The notes under the pieces were generated by a model. It saw only the letters and a program-made list of their open reading frames with translations. It had not been told where the DNA came from and searched no databases. Positions 47,758-57,779 of a stretch of DNA of 64,000 bases are shown piece after piece. A program made the translations under genes and the position numbers. Where the stretch lies: assembly GCA_001910725.1 (NCBI GenBank), contig MJGA01000012.1:806001-870000 (forward strand), in the 5' to 3' direction. Each line of letters starts with the position of its first letter. Position 1 is the stretch's first letter. Origin of the DNA: Phanerodontia chrysosporium (taxonomy: Eukaryota > Basidiomycota > Agaricomycetes > Polyporales > Phanerochaetaceae).

Positions 47758-50020
47758 TCACGCAGTGACTTTGAATACTACCCGCAGAATCCTCAGCACT
47801 ATAGCCTACGGCCAACCTAATCATGAGGGGCTCACCGAATGCACCGTTGCTCGGCTGCGTCGCAAATACGACATCCTTGAGCTGCTCGTCGTTCAGCTCG
47901 CGGTACGCCGGATACTCGCGCCGTATGTGCTCGATGAACGCCGGCACCGCGGCCTCCGCGACGAGCGAGACTGTACAGCCTCCCCACCCCGCGCCTGGAC
48001 ACCGCCACTGTCAGTCCCGCCATGCAACTGAGACTATTCAAGAGAAAGACACACCGGTGAGCCGGCTCCCGTACGCGCCCGCGTCCCGACAGAGCTGCGT
48101 GAGCGCGTCGAGCTCGGGGCACGAGCACTCGTATAGGGCGCTGCACGACGCCTGCGACGCATTCATCAGTGCGCCGAGCGTACGCAGCACTTCGTCGTCG
48201 AGCTCGTCGGCCGTCCTGCGTTCTCGTCAGCAGACGAACAGAAGAGACTTGGGCAGACACATCGTACGAGGAGGCATCCGGGCGCGCAGGCTCGTTCAGT
48301 GTCGGCTCGTGCACGCGCGGATTCGTCGACGCCGACGCGGCGGCGAGACACGTGTCGCGGAACTGCAGCACACGCAGCGCCTCGCTGAAGACGTGCTTCG
48401 TGCGCTTGTAGAGCTGGAAATGCGTTGCTTCGACTATTCATACCATGTCGTTCAGCCCTCCTGGTGACGTCCGAGCAGGGTTCAAAGCGTACCTTCGACC
48501 CAGCTGAGATACACCTCCCAGAACACGTCCTTCTCGAGCCCGCTCGCGCGCACCATCTCGTCGAACGTCAGCCCGAGCTGCTGCTCGTCCTGGCCCTCCT
48601 CGACAACACCCGCCTCGCCCTGCTCCCAGCGACACAGGTTCGCGGGCCGGAGGCGCTCGACCTCGCCGAGGATCTTCTCGAGGCCCGCCTTGACCGCCTC
48701 GGGGCTGAGGCTCGGCTCTGCCTTCCCGCGCACCTCGCCCGAGCCGACGTATGCCGCGAGGACCTCGCGGAGCGTGAAGCGCTTCTTGCCGCCCTCTGCG
48801 CTGAGCAGGTCTTGCAGCCCGAGTACGCGAGCGAGCACGCGTGCCGCGACGAGCGTCTCCACGACACGCAGGTTGTAGCGGGTCTTTGCGCCTGGGATGA
48901 GCGTGATAAGTATGCAGAACAAGGATTGGTTTGCGTGAGGTGGAGGGCTCACCAACGACCTTCTCGCTCTTCACAAGCGAGTTGGCGATGACCCACACTG
49001 CTTTCGTTTTGGTACGGCGAATGGGCAGCGGGATGGGTGCTGCACCGAATGTCGGGAAAAAGTGGATGTATAGTGCGCTTGAGGGAAGAGCTGTGACGGA
49101 TGCCGCCTGGTCCATTCTGTATGTCCGCGAGCCTGGTCAGGTTGTCTTGCCTGCGAACAACAATCAAGACACGCACCCGCCGCTGTTCACGCCAACCCGT
49201 TTCTCATTCTCTACCGCCATCTCAACCAGTTCGCCCTTCGTGATGCGCCTGGTGCCATTCTCAGCAGGAAGGTCGAGCTTTTCGTTGACGGCGAGGAATG
49301 CGAGCGTCGAGGCGACCACCATTGCAGCACTGGATGAGAGTCCCGAGCCTGCAGGGACAGTTCCTGTGACCAGGAGGTCGGTGTTCGCAGGTTCTCTATT
49401 GGGTCGTCGATTAGATCAGCGCATACACGCAGACAAATGACATGCTGTGTGAGTGCAACTTACGCAGAGACAGATGGACTCGCAAAGAACCGCTCGAGAA
49501 CGCCATAGTACCCCGCCTTGACATAGCTCTCCCAGCGAAGCTCGCGGGGATCGATGTCGAGGTGCCACTCTTTGAGGTGTACGTGCTCGCGCTCGCTTTC
49601 GACGGCTTCCTTGCGCAGTGCGGTGCGGAGCATAGGCGCAAACTCCTGCGGGGTGTACTTGTCGCTGAGATTCTGGGCATGGACGTGGCCCTGCGCGGGC
49701 TGGTCGGCCGCGGGGCGGCGTCCGCAAGCGATGAGGACGTCCTGCTCGACCGCAGCAGGGAACACGCCAAAGAGCCCGTAGTCGATGTGCTCGCCGATGA
49801 GGTTCACACGTCCCGGTGCGCGTGCAATATAGGTCGGTGCGTGTCCGAAGCGGCGCGTGAACTCGGCCGCGAGCTCGTCAAAGCGTGCGCTGTGCAGTGC
49901 ATCAGCCCGAGATGTGGTTGCACGGGAAAGGTGGAGAACGTACGCTTCGCGTGCGGCAATTGCTGGCACAGGATGTGCATCGAGTACGGTGGTAAAGACG
50001 GGGACAGGCTCTTCTGCCAT
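47758..50020 (-). CDS. GAL1: Galactokinase
   Basis: Phosphorylates galactose with ATP, the first step of the Leloir pathway, in the cytosol. It is a GHMP-kinase family member. The ATG at 50020 starts MAEEPVPVFTTVLDAHPVPA. The galactokinase signature ARAPGRVNLIGEHIDY is in exon 1 at roughly residue 65-80. Exon 2 has the ATP loop VPAGSGLSSSAAMVVAS. Exon 3 begins after GVNSGG with MDQAASVTALPSSALYIHF. Later exons have KTRYNLRVVETLVAARVLAR, and the C-terminal GHMP block contains GAGWGGCTVSLVAEAAVPAF. A last small intron near 47776-47841 gives the terminal SNGAFVFKVTA with a stop at 47758-47760, matching the usual family end. No frameshift. The other Leloir genes (GAL7, GAL10) are not in this window. 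Confidence 0.95.
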
Positions 50021-52420
50021 GATTGTGGGCTTTCCGCGTTGTGCTCAGCGTTCGAGGTCGTGGTCGTGGTCGACAGGACTCACCTGACTACCCTCTCACT
50101 ATCCAAGCTTTCTCTGACTCTCGTAGGCACGAGTGCTGGATGCTCAACGAGCAGACGAAGATGGAAGAACGGGAACAAGTGCGACGAACGGACGTCTGCA
50201 TATCGATGTGGGATGGTGCGCAGAGCTAAGCACGCGTGAACACTCTGACGGCGAACGCATTCCTCGGCCCGCCGCCCGCCTGATGACATCGCCCGCAGGT
50301 TCGAACCACGCTCTGGGCACTTTTATTCCTCTCCACACAGTTCGCTGGCAGCCACGACATATATTCAACGACAAACCAACGAGCGACTGTCTCGAGAGGC
50401 GTTAATCTGACTCGATACGTGGAATGCGGGCCATGAGATGCAAACCATGTCATACATCGTCAGTCCAGTTTTCGCCACCGCGGTGAGAAATGTTTTCAGT
50501 GAACTCGATGGGTCAGATTTACTCACTTGCAGTCTGCCTGATAGAAACTGCCGCCGACTGTCCCATAACATATTTGTGAAGACGTATGTCGCAAGAATGC
50601 GCGAGATCTCTGCTCAGACAGGCAAACATTATATGCTGCGCGCGTCGCGACGGTGCCATGTCCCAACTCGGTACCGCTTTTCACGTAGTCTCCACGCGCA
50701 CAAACGTTTAATGTGTCACTCACCAGGACAACGCATTGTATAATCGATGTGGTAAGTGTATGAACGCTACCCGTATCGGAAGCCAGGCGATAGTCGACGG
50801 CCATCGTGTCTCACTGGGAAACGTTTGTAGGCGAGCCGTCCTAGGTTCATTGAGTGGTTCGTGTGGGCGGGCGAAGGGAACATGCGATTTTTATCACAGC
50901 TACCGACCGCATTCTGCACATCGAGTCAATGAGGAAGGCGCGCGGCGCGCGCCGCTGTGCACCGCCATGCGCCTCGATCATTGTGAGTAGCACGCATAAG
51001 CCCGAATGAATTGTCTGTCTGCATACCCTTCTGATGTAGCTTCCAGTGCATTGGTTCGTGCTGCGCAAATGGGCGGACGTGAAGCTCTCGCTCTACAGCC
51101 ACACGGTCTCATCGCCCCGGATGTACAACAGGCTCCCACACAACGACCAGCGCTGAGCTGCTACAAGAAGGGCGTTGCATAGGCACTGCGAACCTGCGGG
51201 TAGGACAGGCAATTTCAGCAGCCAATAGAGACGAATGCCTCTGGTTGCCCGAAAATGGCTCAGCACCGCCTTTGCATTGGCACTTCCCTTGGGTCGTCCA
51301 TCCTTCCAGTCTCCAGGCCAACTGTCAGCCCGAAGTCGATGCTGGACCCCACTCTCGCGCTGCCACTGCAGCACAAGGCACGTCGGATAGCGTTGGACTC
51401 GCACCGCCTTGCAGATCACGCCGCCATCAGACATACGCAGTTTGTTTGCGGCGGTGGATCGTCGTGGGCGGCTTGCCGCTGATGCTGGACGATGCCGGGT
51501 GGGGTGAAGATATCTCCAGTACCCTGCAGCCAATCATCGTTCGCCCCCTTGCCGATCCGGCAAGTCCAGCCTAGTCCAGCCACCCCCACCCTCACTGCCT
51601 GCGCAGGCCGAGTTGCACGGATTCCAGGTCCGCAGCTGGTCAGCTCCCGGTGTCCCTCACAAGCGTGCCTATCTGCGACTACCACCGGTCGACTAGGACG
51701 TCGCGCAGCCGGCGGTACGTCCACGCCACGGTGTGCTTCGTAGCGCGGGTTGCCGTACGCACGTTGCGCTGCCGTGACTGCACCACGCCTGCCCTCCAGT
51801 CCATATCCGAGCCTGCGGTCAAGCCAGCCCGCCAGCTCCACCGCTGCGTGAAAATGGAAATCCCTGCCGTACAAACGGCCTTGGGCCGGATAACCTGGCG
51901 ACTGCGTAGCTGCACCGCCTCGCGCGCCACACAGCCCCGAGGCTCCCGCCCTCGAAACCGAAGAAGCCGACCGCGGCCCTACGGTATACCTGGCTGGCAA
52001 GTGGCCTTGTCTAGCTTACTACAATTGCTGGAGCGTCCAGCTAGGCCGGTGTCTTTCTACGCCTCGTGGAGAGTGCAGAGGGTATCTGCGGATTCTGCGA
52101 ACAAGCGTAACGTGCAAAGCTCGCTGAACGTGCCAGAGAAGTAGGCAGGGCGGTCTATGTAGCCCGTCTTGGCGGCTTCCTGCGCATGAACAAACGCTGC
52201 ACCCTCGTCGCGTGCTAGTAGATCCCCTAGGTTCTTGCGGCCTTTCCTCAGCGTGCCGATTTTGCCGCCTCACACCTGTTCTCCGCGCCTCAGCATGCCC
52301 CACGCCCGCCTGGCACACGTATATATACCGCAGCGCAGCCGCTGAGCAGATGCACCAGTTCGCAGTCTCTTTCAACCCTCTTTTGTGTACTCGCTAACTG
52401 CCTTTTCGACGTCCTTCAAG
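50021..52420. other. Intergenic, no supported gene
   Basis: About 2.4 kb. The frame at 51416-52000 minus (194 codons) and others lack domains and splice logic. The part nearest 50020 is the galactokinase promoter. The right end holds the core promoter of the Ser/Thr-rich gene. Confidence 0.4.
52320..52327 (+). promoter_or_regulatory. TATA box of the Ser/Thr-rich secreted protein gene
   Basis: TATATATA about 95 bases upstream of the ATG at 52421, followed by a CT-rich leader (CTCTTTCAACCCTC). The position is right for a core promoter. Confidence 0.5.
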
Positions 52421-53105
52421 ATGATGAAGCTTGCCCCGTCCACGTCCTCCTCGCCCTCGGCGCTGCCTCCACTGTGCTTGCTGGCCCGGTTAGCTCGGTG
52501 CGTCGTCTTGGCCGTTGACCACATATGTGTCCTGACGTTCCTTGCACCTAGCTTGCCCCGTTTCCATCGAGACGCCCACTCCCTCGAGCTCAGTCTTCCT
52601 CGAGACCCCTACTTCCTCGACGTCGGTCTTTATCGAGTCCGCCACCCCGAGCAGCTCCATCTTCATCGAATCATCCACCCCATCCTCTTCGATCATCATC
52701 GAGTCGTCCACCCCCAGCTCCTCTGTGTTCATCGAGTCCTCGACGCCGAGCTCCTCCGTCTTCATAGAAAGCGCGACTCCGGCGAGCGCCGTGCCCGCGA
52801 CGTCGACCGCCGGATTCGCCTGCGGCACTGTTACCGTCACTGAAACGGTGTTCGTCACCGGTGCCCCCGCCGCCACCGGAGGAGCTACCGGCACATTCGT
52901 TTCCAGTGCCTCCATCGAGACTGCCACCATTGTCTCAACCGCTGCTGTCGAGAGCGCCACGATCATCTCCACCGGAGCTGTTCAGAGTCCGACCATTGTT
53001 TCTACTGCTGCAGTCGAGAGTCCGACCATCGTTTCGACCGCTGCAGTTGAGAGCCCTACGTTCGTCTCCACCTTTACGGCCGTCGCTTCTTCGACGCCGT
53101 TCTAA
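52421..53105 (+). CDS. Ser/Thr-rich secreted repeat protein (predicted)
   Basis: Exon 1 encodes a clear signal peptide if one C is added to the CCCC run at 52434-52437: MKLAP then VHVLLALGAASTVLAGPVSS, with a cleavage-like ALA-type site. Without that base the frame is Ser/Pro-rich and not a signal. A short intron near 52497-52550 leads to exon 2. It holds five near-repeats of the form ESSTPSSSVFI (12 residues), then CGTVTVTETVFVTGAPAAT, then repeats of STAAVESPTIV (13 residues), and ends VASSTPF. The composition suggests an O-glycosylated cell-wall or secreted protein. There is no obvious GPI-anchor tail and no enzyme domain. The exact donor is uncertain because the phase must match the repeat frame. 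Confidence 0.62.
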
Positions 53106-53644
53106 GAAGTGGAATAATGGGTCGGTTCGTTGAGGACTAGTGTGGCAGCAGTAGTATGTTTGTTTCTCTCACATTTACATGGGCCGTCCTGACAAAGATC
53201 CTTTCAGAGCACGGGTAGCGTTGCAGAGGACAGTAGCGTAGATTTTCTCGAACTGTACTAGACTTTGTTTCGGACATTCTGGTAGCGCCGAGTGTACGCA
53301 TAAGTACCGCTTTCAGGTGTTTGGTTTTGTCATGACACTATGTACGATGGACACTGTTGTGCATATATATCACGCAATGATAGATTTTAATAGTGCAGAG
53401 CGGATACGCAATGCTTAGAATGCACTACCAGTCTGAGCCGGGCTGGAGCGCCTTCAGGAGCATACTGTCTTTCATTACACCGATGTGAACGTCGGTTGCT
53501 TGGCGTAATGAAACATACAGTATGCGTTCGCATTGTCGATTGTAACCACTTGATTAACCGTCAGAGCTTGGTCAGAGCACTCACCGGTGGTGCGCTTATA
53601 TCAGAATAACGCATTATATATACCTTAATCAGCGCGTTAATAAC
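53106..53644. other. 3' flank of the Ser/Thr-rich gene, no gene seen
   Basis: About 540 bases of lower GC content than the flanking genes. It probably holds the 3' UTR of the upstream gene and the 5' flank of the tRNA-Arg gene. Confidence 0.4.
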
Positions 53645-53716
53645 GGCCGCCTGGCGAAATGGCATCGCGTCTGACTACGAATCAGGAGATTGCAGGTTCG
53701 ACCCCTGCGGTGGTCA
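53645..53716 (+). tRNA. tRNA-Arg (anticodon ACG), copy 3
   Basis: 72 bases identical to the other two copies, followed within ten bases by a T-run terminator. A few bases of upstream flank are shared with copy 2 (ACGGCCGCC), beyond which the flanks differ, so the copies are dispersed rather than one recent block. Confidence 0.95.
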
Positions 53717-53944
53717 TCTTCTTTTTTCCCTCTTATTCTCCACTATTCATCGCACTCCTATGGTGTGTGGTGTAATACGTGTTCATGTACGAAGGTGTGT
53801 GTCTTGCAAAGACGAGTGTCCGCGTTGCATGGCCCACCGGTGCAATTTGACAGAGCTCATACACTAAGCAAAAAGCTGTGCGCTCCGCCTTGGTCACATT
53901 ACATGAAGCTCACGGGGACGTTTACAATCCACAGAACTGACAAT

Positions 53945-54520
53945 ATGGCAAATCCGTGCGTGGCCGTCGTGTATGCGGAACAGCTCGATGGCCGTGGGTA
54001 CGGGTTGGCGCTCTGGCACCCCGAGCCTCTGGGGCTCTTGGCCAGGTAGAGATTGCGATGTCAGCTAGTAACATCAGCACGAGCGCGTTCATCCGTCTGT
54101 TTGACGTGTTGCGTCCTGCAGAAGAGCCTCTCAACGCAGACGGCACTCCTATGCTCCACCGAGGAGCATGTCTCTCCCGGTCCGATTTGTACAACGACAA
54201 TCGCTTTCCGGAGGGTGGACGCAGAGGCAGAAGGCGGCAGGTGAGTGCAGAATTGGTATCGCCCACGGTGCATTGGCTCATGCGTTGTGTACGGCACCGC
54301 GGAGCCTCAGACACGTTCAGCTGCAACAGTGGCAGCCGCGGCGCCTTTGTAGTCCTTGGAGACCGGGGCACCAGCAGTGGTACCTGCCTAACCGCAGCTT
54401 CCGCGAGTACACTGCAAAGCACTATGCCTCCTGGCACGCTTTTGCGCTCGCCCGGGACGACGCTGGCTCAAGACATCCGACCTTCGCGAACCTGGGGAAG
54501 CACACGAACTCGCGCTGACC
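53945..54520 (+). pseudogene. Decayed or mis-assembled basidiomycete-specific hypothetical gene
   Basis: The ATG at 53945 gives MANPCVAVVYAEQLDGRGYG then LALWHPEP. I recognise this opening (gene copy of a large unnamed Agaricomycete family with YGEQL, GYPLW and PEP) from general knowledge. The next blocks fit that family: QVEIAMSASNISTSAFIRLF, DVLRPAEEPLN, FVVLGDRG, and WYLPNRSFREYTAKHYASW followed by HAFALARDDAG. Joining them requires one G in the run near 54030 and one G in the run near 54362. After NLGKHTNSR a stop appears before the expected VTG and KT-W-A-A-F blocks, so the 3' half looks lost. The long open frame 53956-54897 in one phase is therefore not a single protein. The family's function is unknown. 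Confidence 0.55.
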
Positions 54521-55190
54521 CGGAGTGCCGCGCTGGCATGTTCGCGCACACCTTCTTCGAGGTTGAGGCAGGCACCGCAGTGCAGCACTCCGTCGAATCC
54601 CGTGCAGGTCCGCGCCGCGAAGCCCCACCAGTCTCGCACAATCAGTCCCTCCAAGCCACGCAGCCATGCATTTTGACGCGCCGCTCTAAGCCGATGCGCG
54701 CGATCTGCAGGGTCCGCGGCGGGACAATGACGTGGGACGCCGTCACAGCCGCGGCTCGACCTCAGCCAGCGCAGGTGATGCATCCATCACCGGGGCACGG
54801 TCTTGGCTCGCGCGGTTCTTTCGTGAGTCGCATGCCCTGTCATGACCTGACCAAATCCATGGCGACAGAGATGTGCTCCCAGCATTGGCAGAAGTAGTGC
54901 AAAGTCAGGCTACAGCAGTAGCCGCTCGGGGCCCTCGCAGACTGAGGAACTGCCCCAGGCAGATGTCATCAGAAGCGTACGTGCGGGTGGATAGCAACCG
55001 ATCGGACGCTTGTGGAACAGCTATAAATTATGTCAATAGAAACTTGCATGGCAAATATCAGATCACCCCACATTGTGATCTTGTGATATCAGAGTTTCAG
55101 TGTTACTCTGGTCAAAATCATGACCCACTGCTTGCATTGTCGTAGCAAGTGCGTAGGTGCCCCCGTCTGCGAGTGGAGGGACAAAAAGCA

Positions 55191-55237
55191 TGACGAGAGT
55201 GGGATTCGAACCCACGCCCTTTCGGACCAGATCCTTA
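55191..55237 (-). pseudogene. 3' fragment of a tRNA-Leu(AAG) gene
   Basis: These 47 bases are identical to the 3' part of the intact tRNA-Leu at 44231-44277: T-arm, variable arm and the 3' side of the anticodon stem with part of the loop. Identity stops abruptly inside the anticodon loop, where AT-rich DNA begins. The 5' half is not found on the far side of that DNA. Confidence 0.85.
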
Positions 55238-55905
55238 CACAGGGTGGTAACTGCGGTTTTAAACTTGTGAAAACTGGTTTATTACCGGAAGACTAACCTG
55301 CAGTTTTCTTCTGATATGTTCGTCCAAAAAACAGGAATAAAGTCTGATATATTCAGTGTGATTATCGGCAGCAACTTACTGAGAGAAAACTTCAACTTTG
55401 TGTTCAGATTTGTCCCCGGTTTTTGTTGAAGATTATACCTGGCTTTATTCCTGTTTATCGCACGAAATAACCACAAAAAAATATGGTAATATATCTCGCA
55501 AATACAGCGATTAAAATTAATGATTTCTATGTGATTTTCTACGTCCACAAACCGAGCAATCAACTCCAAACTTTTTATCGGTTTTTGTGCCTCATAAACC
55601 GGATGAAATCTGGTTATATAATGACAGTAAAACCTGCTATTTGTCCTCAGTTTTTCGTGCGAGAAAACCGCGGACAAATACCAAGTTCAAGTTGCGGTTT
55701 TATCTGCGCTTTATTTTCCGATTTTACTGCAGAATTTTGGGAGCGAAAATGGAAGGAATGCGAGAATTTTCCATGATTTTGCACATAAACATTCAATTTT
55801 TTCGTGGATAGAACAAAATCCTGAAAAATTGTCTGGTTTTCGGGGGTAGAAGACAGTGGAAAAAAACCGTAAGAAAGCAAAGCAGAAATCGACGTAAAAT
55901 CCAGG
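55238..55905. mobile_element. AT-rich insertion in a tRNA-Leu gene (element type unresolved)
   Basis: About 670 bases markedly richer in A+T than anything else in the window, starting CACAGGGTGGTAACTGCGG directly at the break in the tRNA gene and ending near TCCAGGGTGTA. It contains many GGTTTT/AAAACC motifs, including facing copies (AAAACCGC with GCGGTTTT near 55660-55700) that could form hairpins. The ends are only loosely inverted (TACAC/CCTGG-like) and I see no coding capacity for a transposase. The composition and sharp boundary argue for inserted foreign or mobile DNA. The class is unknown. Confidence 0.5.
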
Positions 55906-55910
55906 GTGTA

Positions 55911-56000
55911 CAGAGACTATTCAGCCTGAATCCAAGATCGTACAAAGACTAGTTAGCCTGAGTCCGGGGTCGTACCAGGACTGGTTAGCCTGGCCATACC
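55911..56000. repeat. 32-bp degenerate tandem repeat, almost three units
   Basis: Units start at 55911, 55943 and 55975. Each reads close to CAAAGACTAGTTAGCCTGAG then TCCGGGGTCGTA, with about 70% agreement between neighbours. It abuts the right edge of the AT-rich insertion. Confidence 0.65.
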
Positions 56001-56029
56001 CAGACTCTTTGTACTTCACAGTCCACTTT

Positions 56030-56640
56030 GCTTCGCGGAATAGCCTAGGTAACCGATTATCTGGCCATTAAGCTGCATGTTGACCTGGCCGAAGCTGATC
56101 CCCGAGAAGTCGTACGCGTAGCCCAGGCCACACTCGCATCTCGCCGCGCTATGCCATGTCAGTGCGTGCAAATGCAAAAGGGTAGGAGAATACACACATC
56201 ATTGTGCCAGGTCGGAGTTGCCCGTTCACGTTCAAGTCTACGGCGGGGTTGCTCACCAAGCTTCTTGCCAACGATGACGACGGTCTCCTCCCCGGCGAGC
56301 GCGACGTAGTCCTTGAGCTGCGAGAAGTTCGCGCACGTATTCCCCGCGAGCCTCTCGCGCTCGAGCACGCACACGAGTAGCTTTAGACTTGGTCGGCGGC
56401 TTGCGCAGGCAAACCATCACCGTCGTCGGCACCACGGCGTCCACGGGCACCTGCACCCACTTCAGGAGCGGCGCGTCGACCTCGAGCAGCGGTGGCACAA
56501 GGTCCGGGTTGTCGAGCGGGCCGCGGACGGGGAGAAATAGAGGCGGTTGGGCTGCGCTTGCGCCTTGTCCGAAGGCGTGACGAGCCCTCCGTCCAATGAC
56601 AGTTCCGTTGCTGCTAGGGTCGAGGGTGCCGACAAGGGAC
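56030..56640 (-). CDS. Unidentified gene fragment with frame breaks
   Basis: Coding-like blocks read in order on the minus strand: LSLDGGLVTPSDKAQAQPNR with LYFSP, then GPLDNPDLVPPLLEVDAPLL with KWVQVPVDAVVPTTVMVCLR, then LLVCVLERERLAGNTCANFS with QLKDYVALAGEETVVIVGKK, and finally GYAYDFSGISFGQVNMQLNG. The frame must change after LYFSP (one C in a CCCC run) and again after PPTKSK, and a small intron is likely after GKK. Codon composition and continuity argue for a real protein. I do not recognise the family and the 5' end is not resolved. Confidence 0.4.
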
Positions 56641-57191
56641 TGTGTCAGATAGCCGTAAACACGGCTAGGGAGAGAGGTTGCGGCTTACTCTTGTCGTAGA
56701 TTGCGGGTAAGAAGACGGGCGCGTCGACTGCTAGCTTCGATCAGGGCCTTCATGCTGGCGAAAGCCGCGCGTCCTGCAGAAGTTGCGTTGCATCAGTCAC
56801 GGAACATAGGCGAGATCTAGCGTGCGTACAGATGGACGGGAGGTAGAAAGTGCTGTTGCCGCAGCAGAGCTGTTTGCGCTTGAGGTATACGGGGAGCCGA
56901 GACCGTTATCAAGTGCCAAGTTATTGGGGTTCGCGCTTGGAAGGAATGTCGAGTCTGAAGGATGGAGTTTTCGCGCGTGTCGTCGTCGATGCCAGCACAC
57001 ACCAAAGTCGAGTGCATGCTCGACTTTGGCTCCCTCGGCGTTGGTGCCGTAAACATCGCAGCAATGCTCTTGTGCCCTGTCCAGAGCGCCATGTCAGCAC
57101 CATATCTTACCCAAAGCAGTCATGATTGACATACCGTACGCTGTCCGTCGCGGCTGCCGTCCGTGCTTTGAACGGCCTCCGCCGTGGGTAA

Positions 57192-57779
57192 TTATGAATG
57201 ATACTCTCGCAGCGCAGACGATAAAAGCGCAGTCATTCTTAGAGGCGGTGCTTGCACCGCTGCAGGCCCATCCTCTACGGCTGCCTTCTTCCGTCTCTTC
57301 GGTGACGGCAGCGCCTCGAACGAGTCCAAAGGCTCTGGAATTCGGCCCGCGCGCCGCTTTTCCCATGCCGCCCACCCACGCCCCTGGTGCGAGGCCGTCG
57401 GTGCGGGCCCGCACGCGCGTAATCATGGTGTCGTGCGGCCGGGCTGCCGGTTGAGAGGGACTACCGGAGAGTCTGGGAGGAGTGGCGAAGGCGGCGACAG
57501 GGGTGCGTCGGGCGAGCGTCGCGTCCGGCGGGCGGGAGGGCCCACGGAAGGGTCCACGGAAGGGGGCACGGAAGGGGGCACGGAAGGGGGCACAGAAGGG
57601 GGCACGATACGCGGCGATGGCGTGTGCGACAGCACGACAATGTCGTCATCCCACTCCTTGAGGGGGCGCGGGGACGCGGGCGCAGGCTGCTGATACAGTA
57701 AGAAAAATATCAGCATGGATTACGCAGCACTCACAGGCAGCGCGTTCCTGTCCACAAGGGTGCTATTTCGTGTACTCAT
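57192..57779 (-). CDS. Unidentified Pro/Ser-rich protein with a nuclear-localisation-like segment
   Basis: The ATG at 57779 gives MSTRNSTLVDRNALP. A GTGAGT donor near 57734 and a CAG acceptor near 57699 join to QPAPASPRPLKEWDDDIVVL. A run of PPSV repeats encoded by a 12-bp tandem repeat follows. The frame meets a TGA at 57423-57425 and then continues open for another 77 codons to 57192. An 81-base in-frame intron starting GTAGTC would remove that stop. The C-terminal part holds PLDSFEALPSPKRRKKAAVE, with a basic cluster typical of a nuclear signal, and ends ALREYHS. The function is unknown. Another coding-like minus-strand stretch (57763-58160) overlaps the start and could be an alternative upstream exon. 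Confidence 0.45.
57542..57601. repeat. 12-bp tandem repeat, five units
   Basis: Five units of CCACGGAAGGGT / GCACGGAAGGGG type in direct order, with units three and four identical. On the minus strand they encode the PPSV repeats of the surrounding gene, so copy-number change would alter protein length in four-residue steps. Confidence 0.85.

Noticed and set aside
51416..52000. 194-codon minus-strand frame upstream of the Ser/Thr-rich gene
   Set aside because: Composition looks like translated GC-rich noncoding DNA, with overlapping frames on both strands and no homology I can recognise.
53956..54897. 313-codon open frame as one intact protein
   Set aside because: Recognisable blocks of a known family lie in three different frames across it. 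The single-frame translation loses the family pattern after FVVLGDRG.
57542..57601. Five 12-bp units as a CRISPR-like array
   Set aside because: The units are directly adjacent with no spacers, and the window is a fungal nuclear genome. It is a coding minisatellite.
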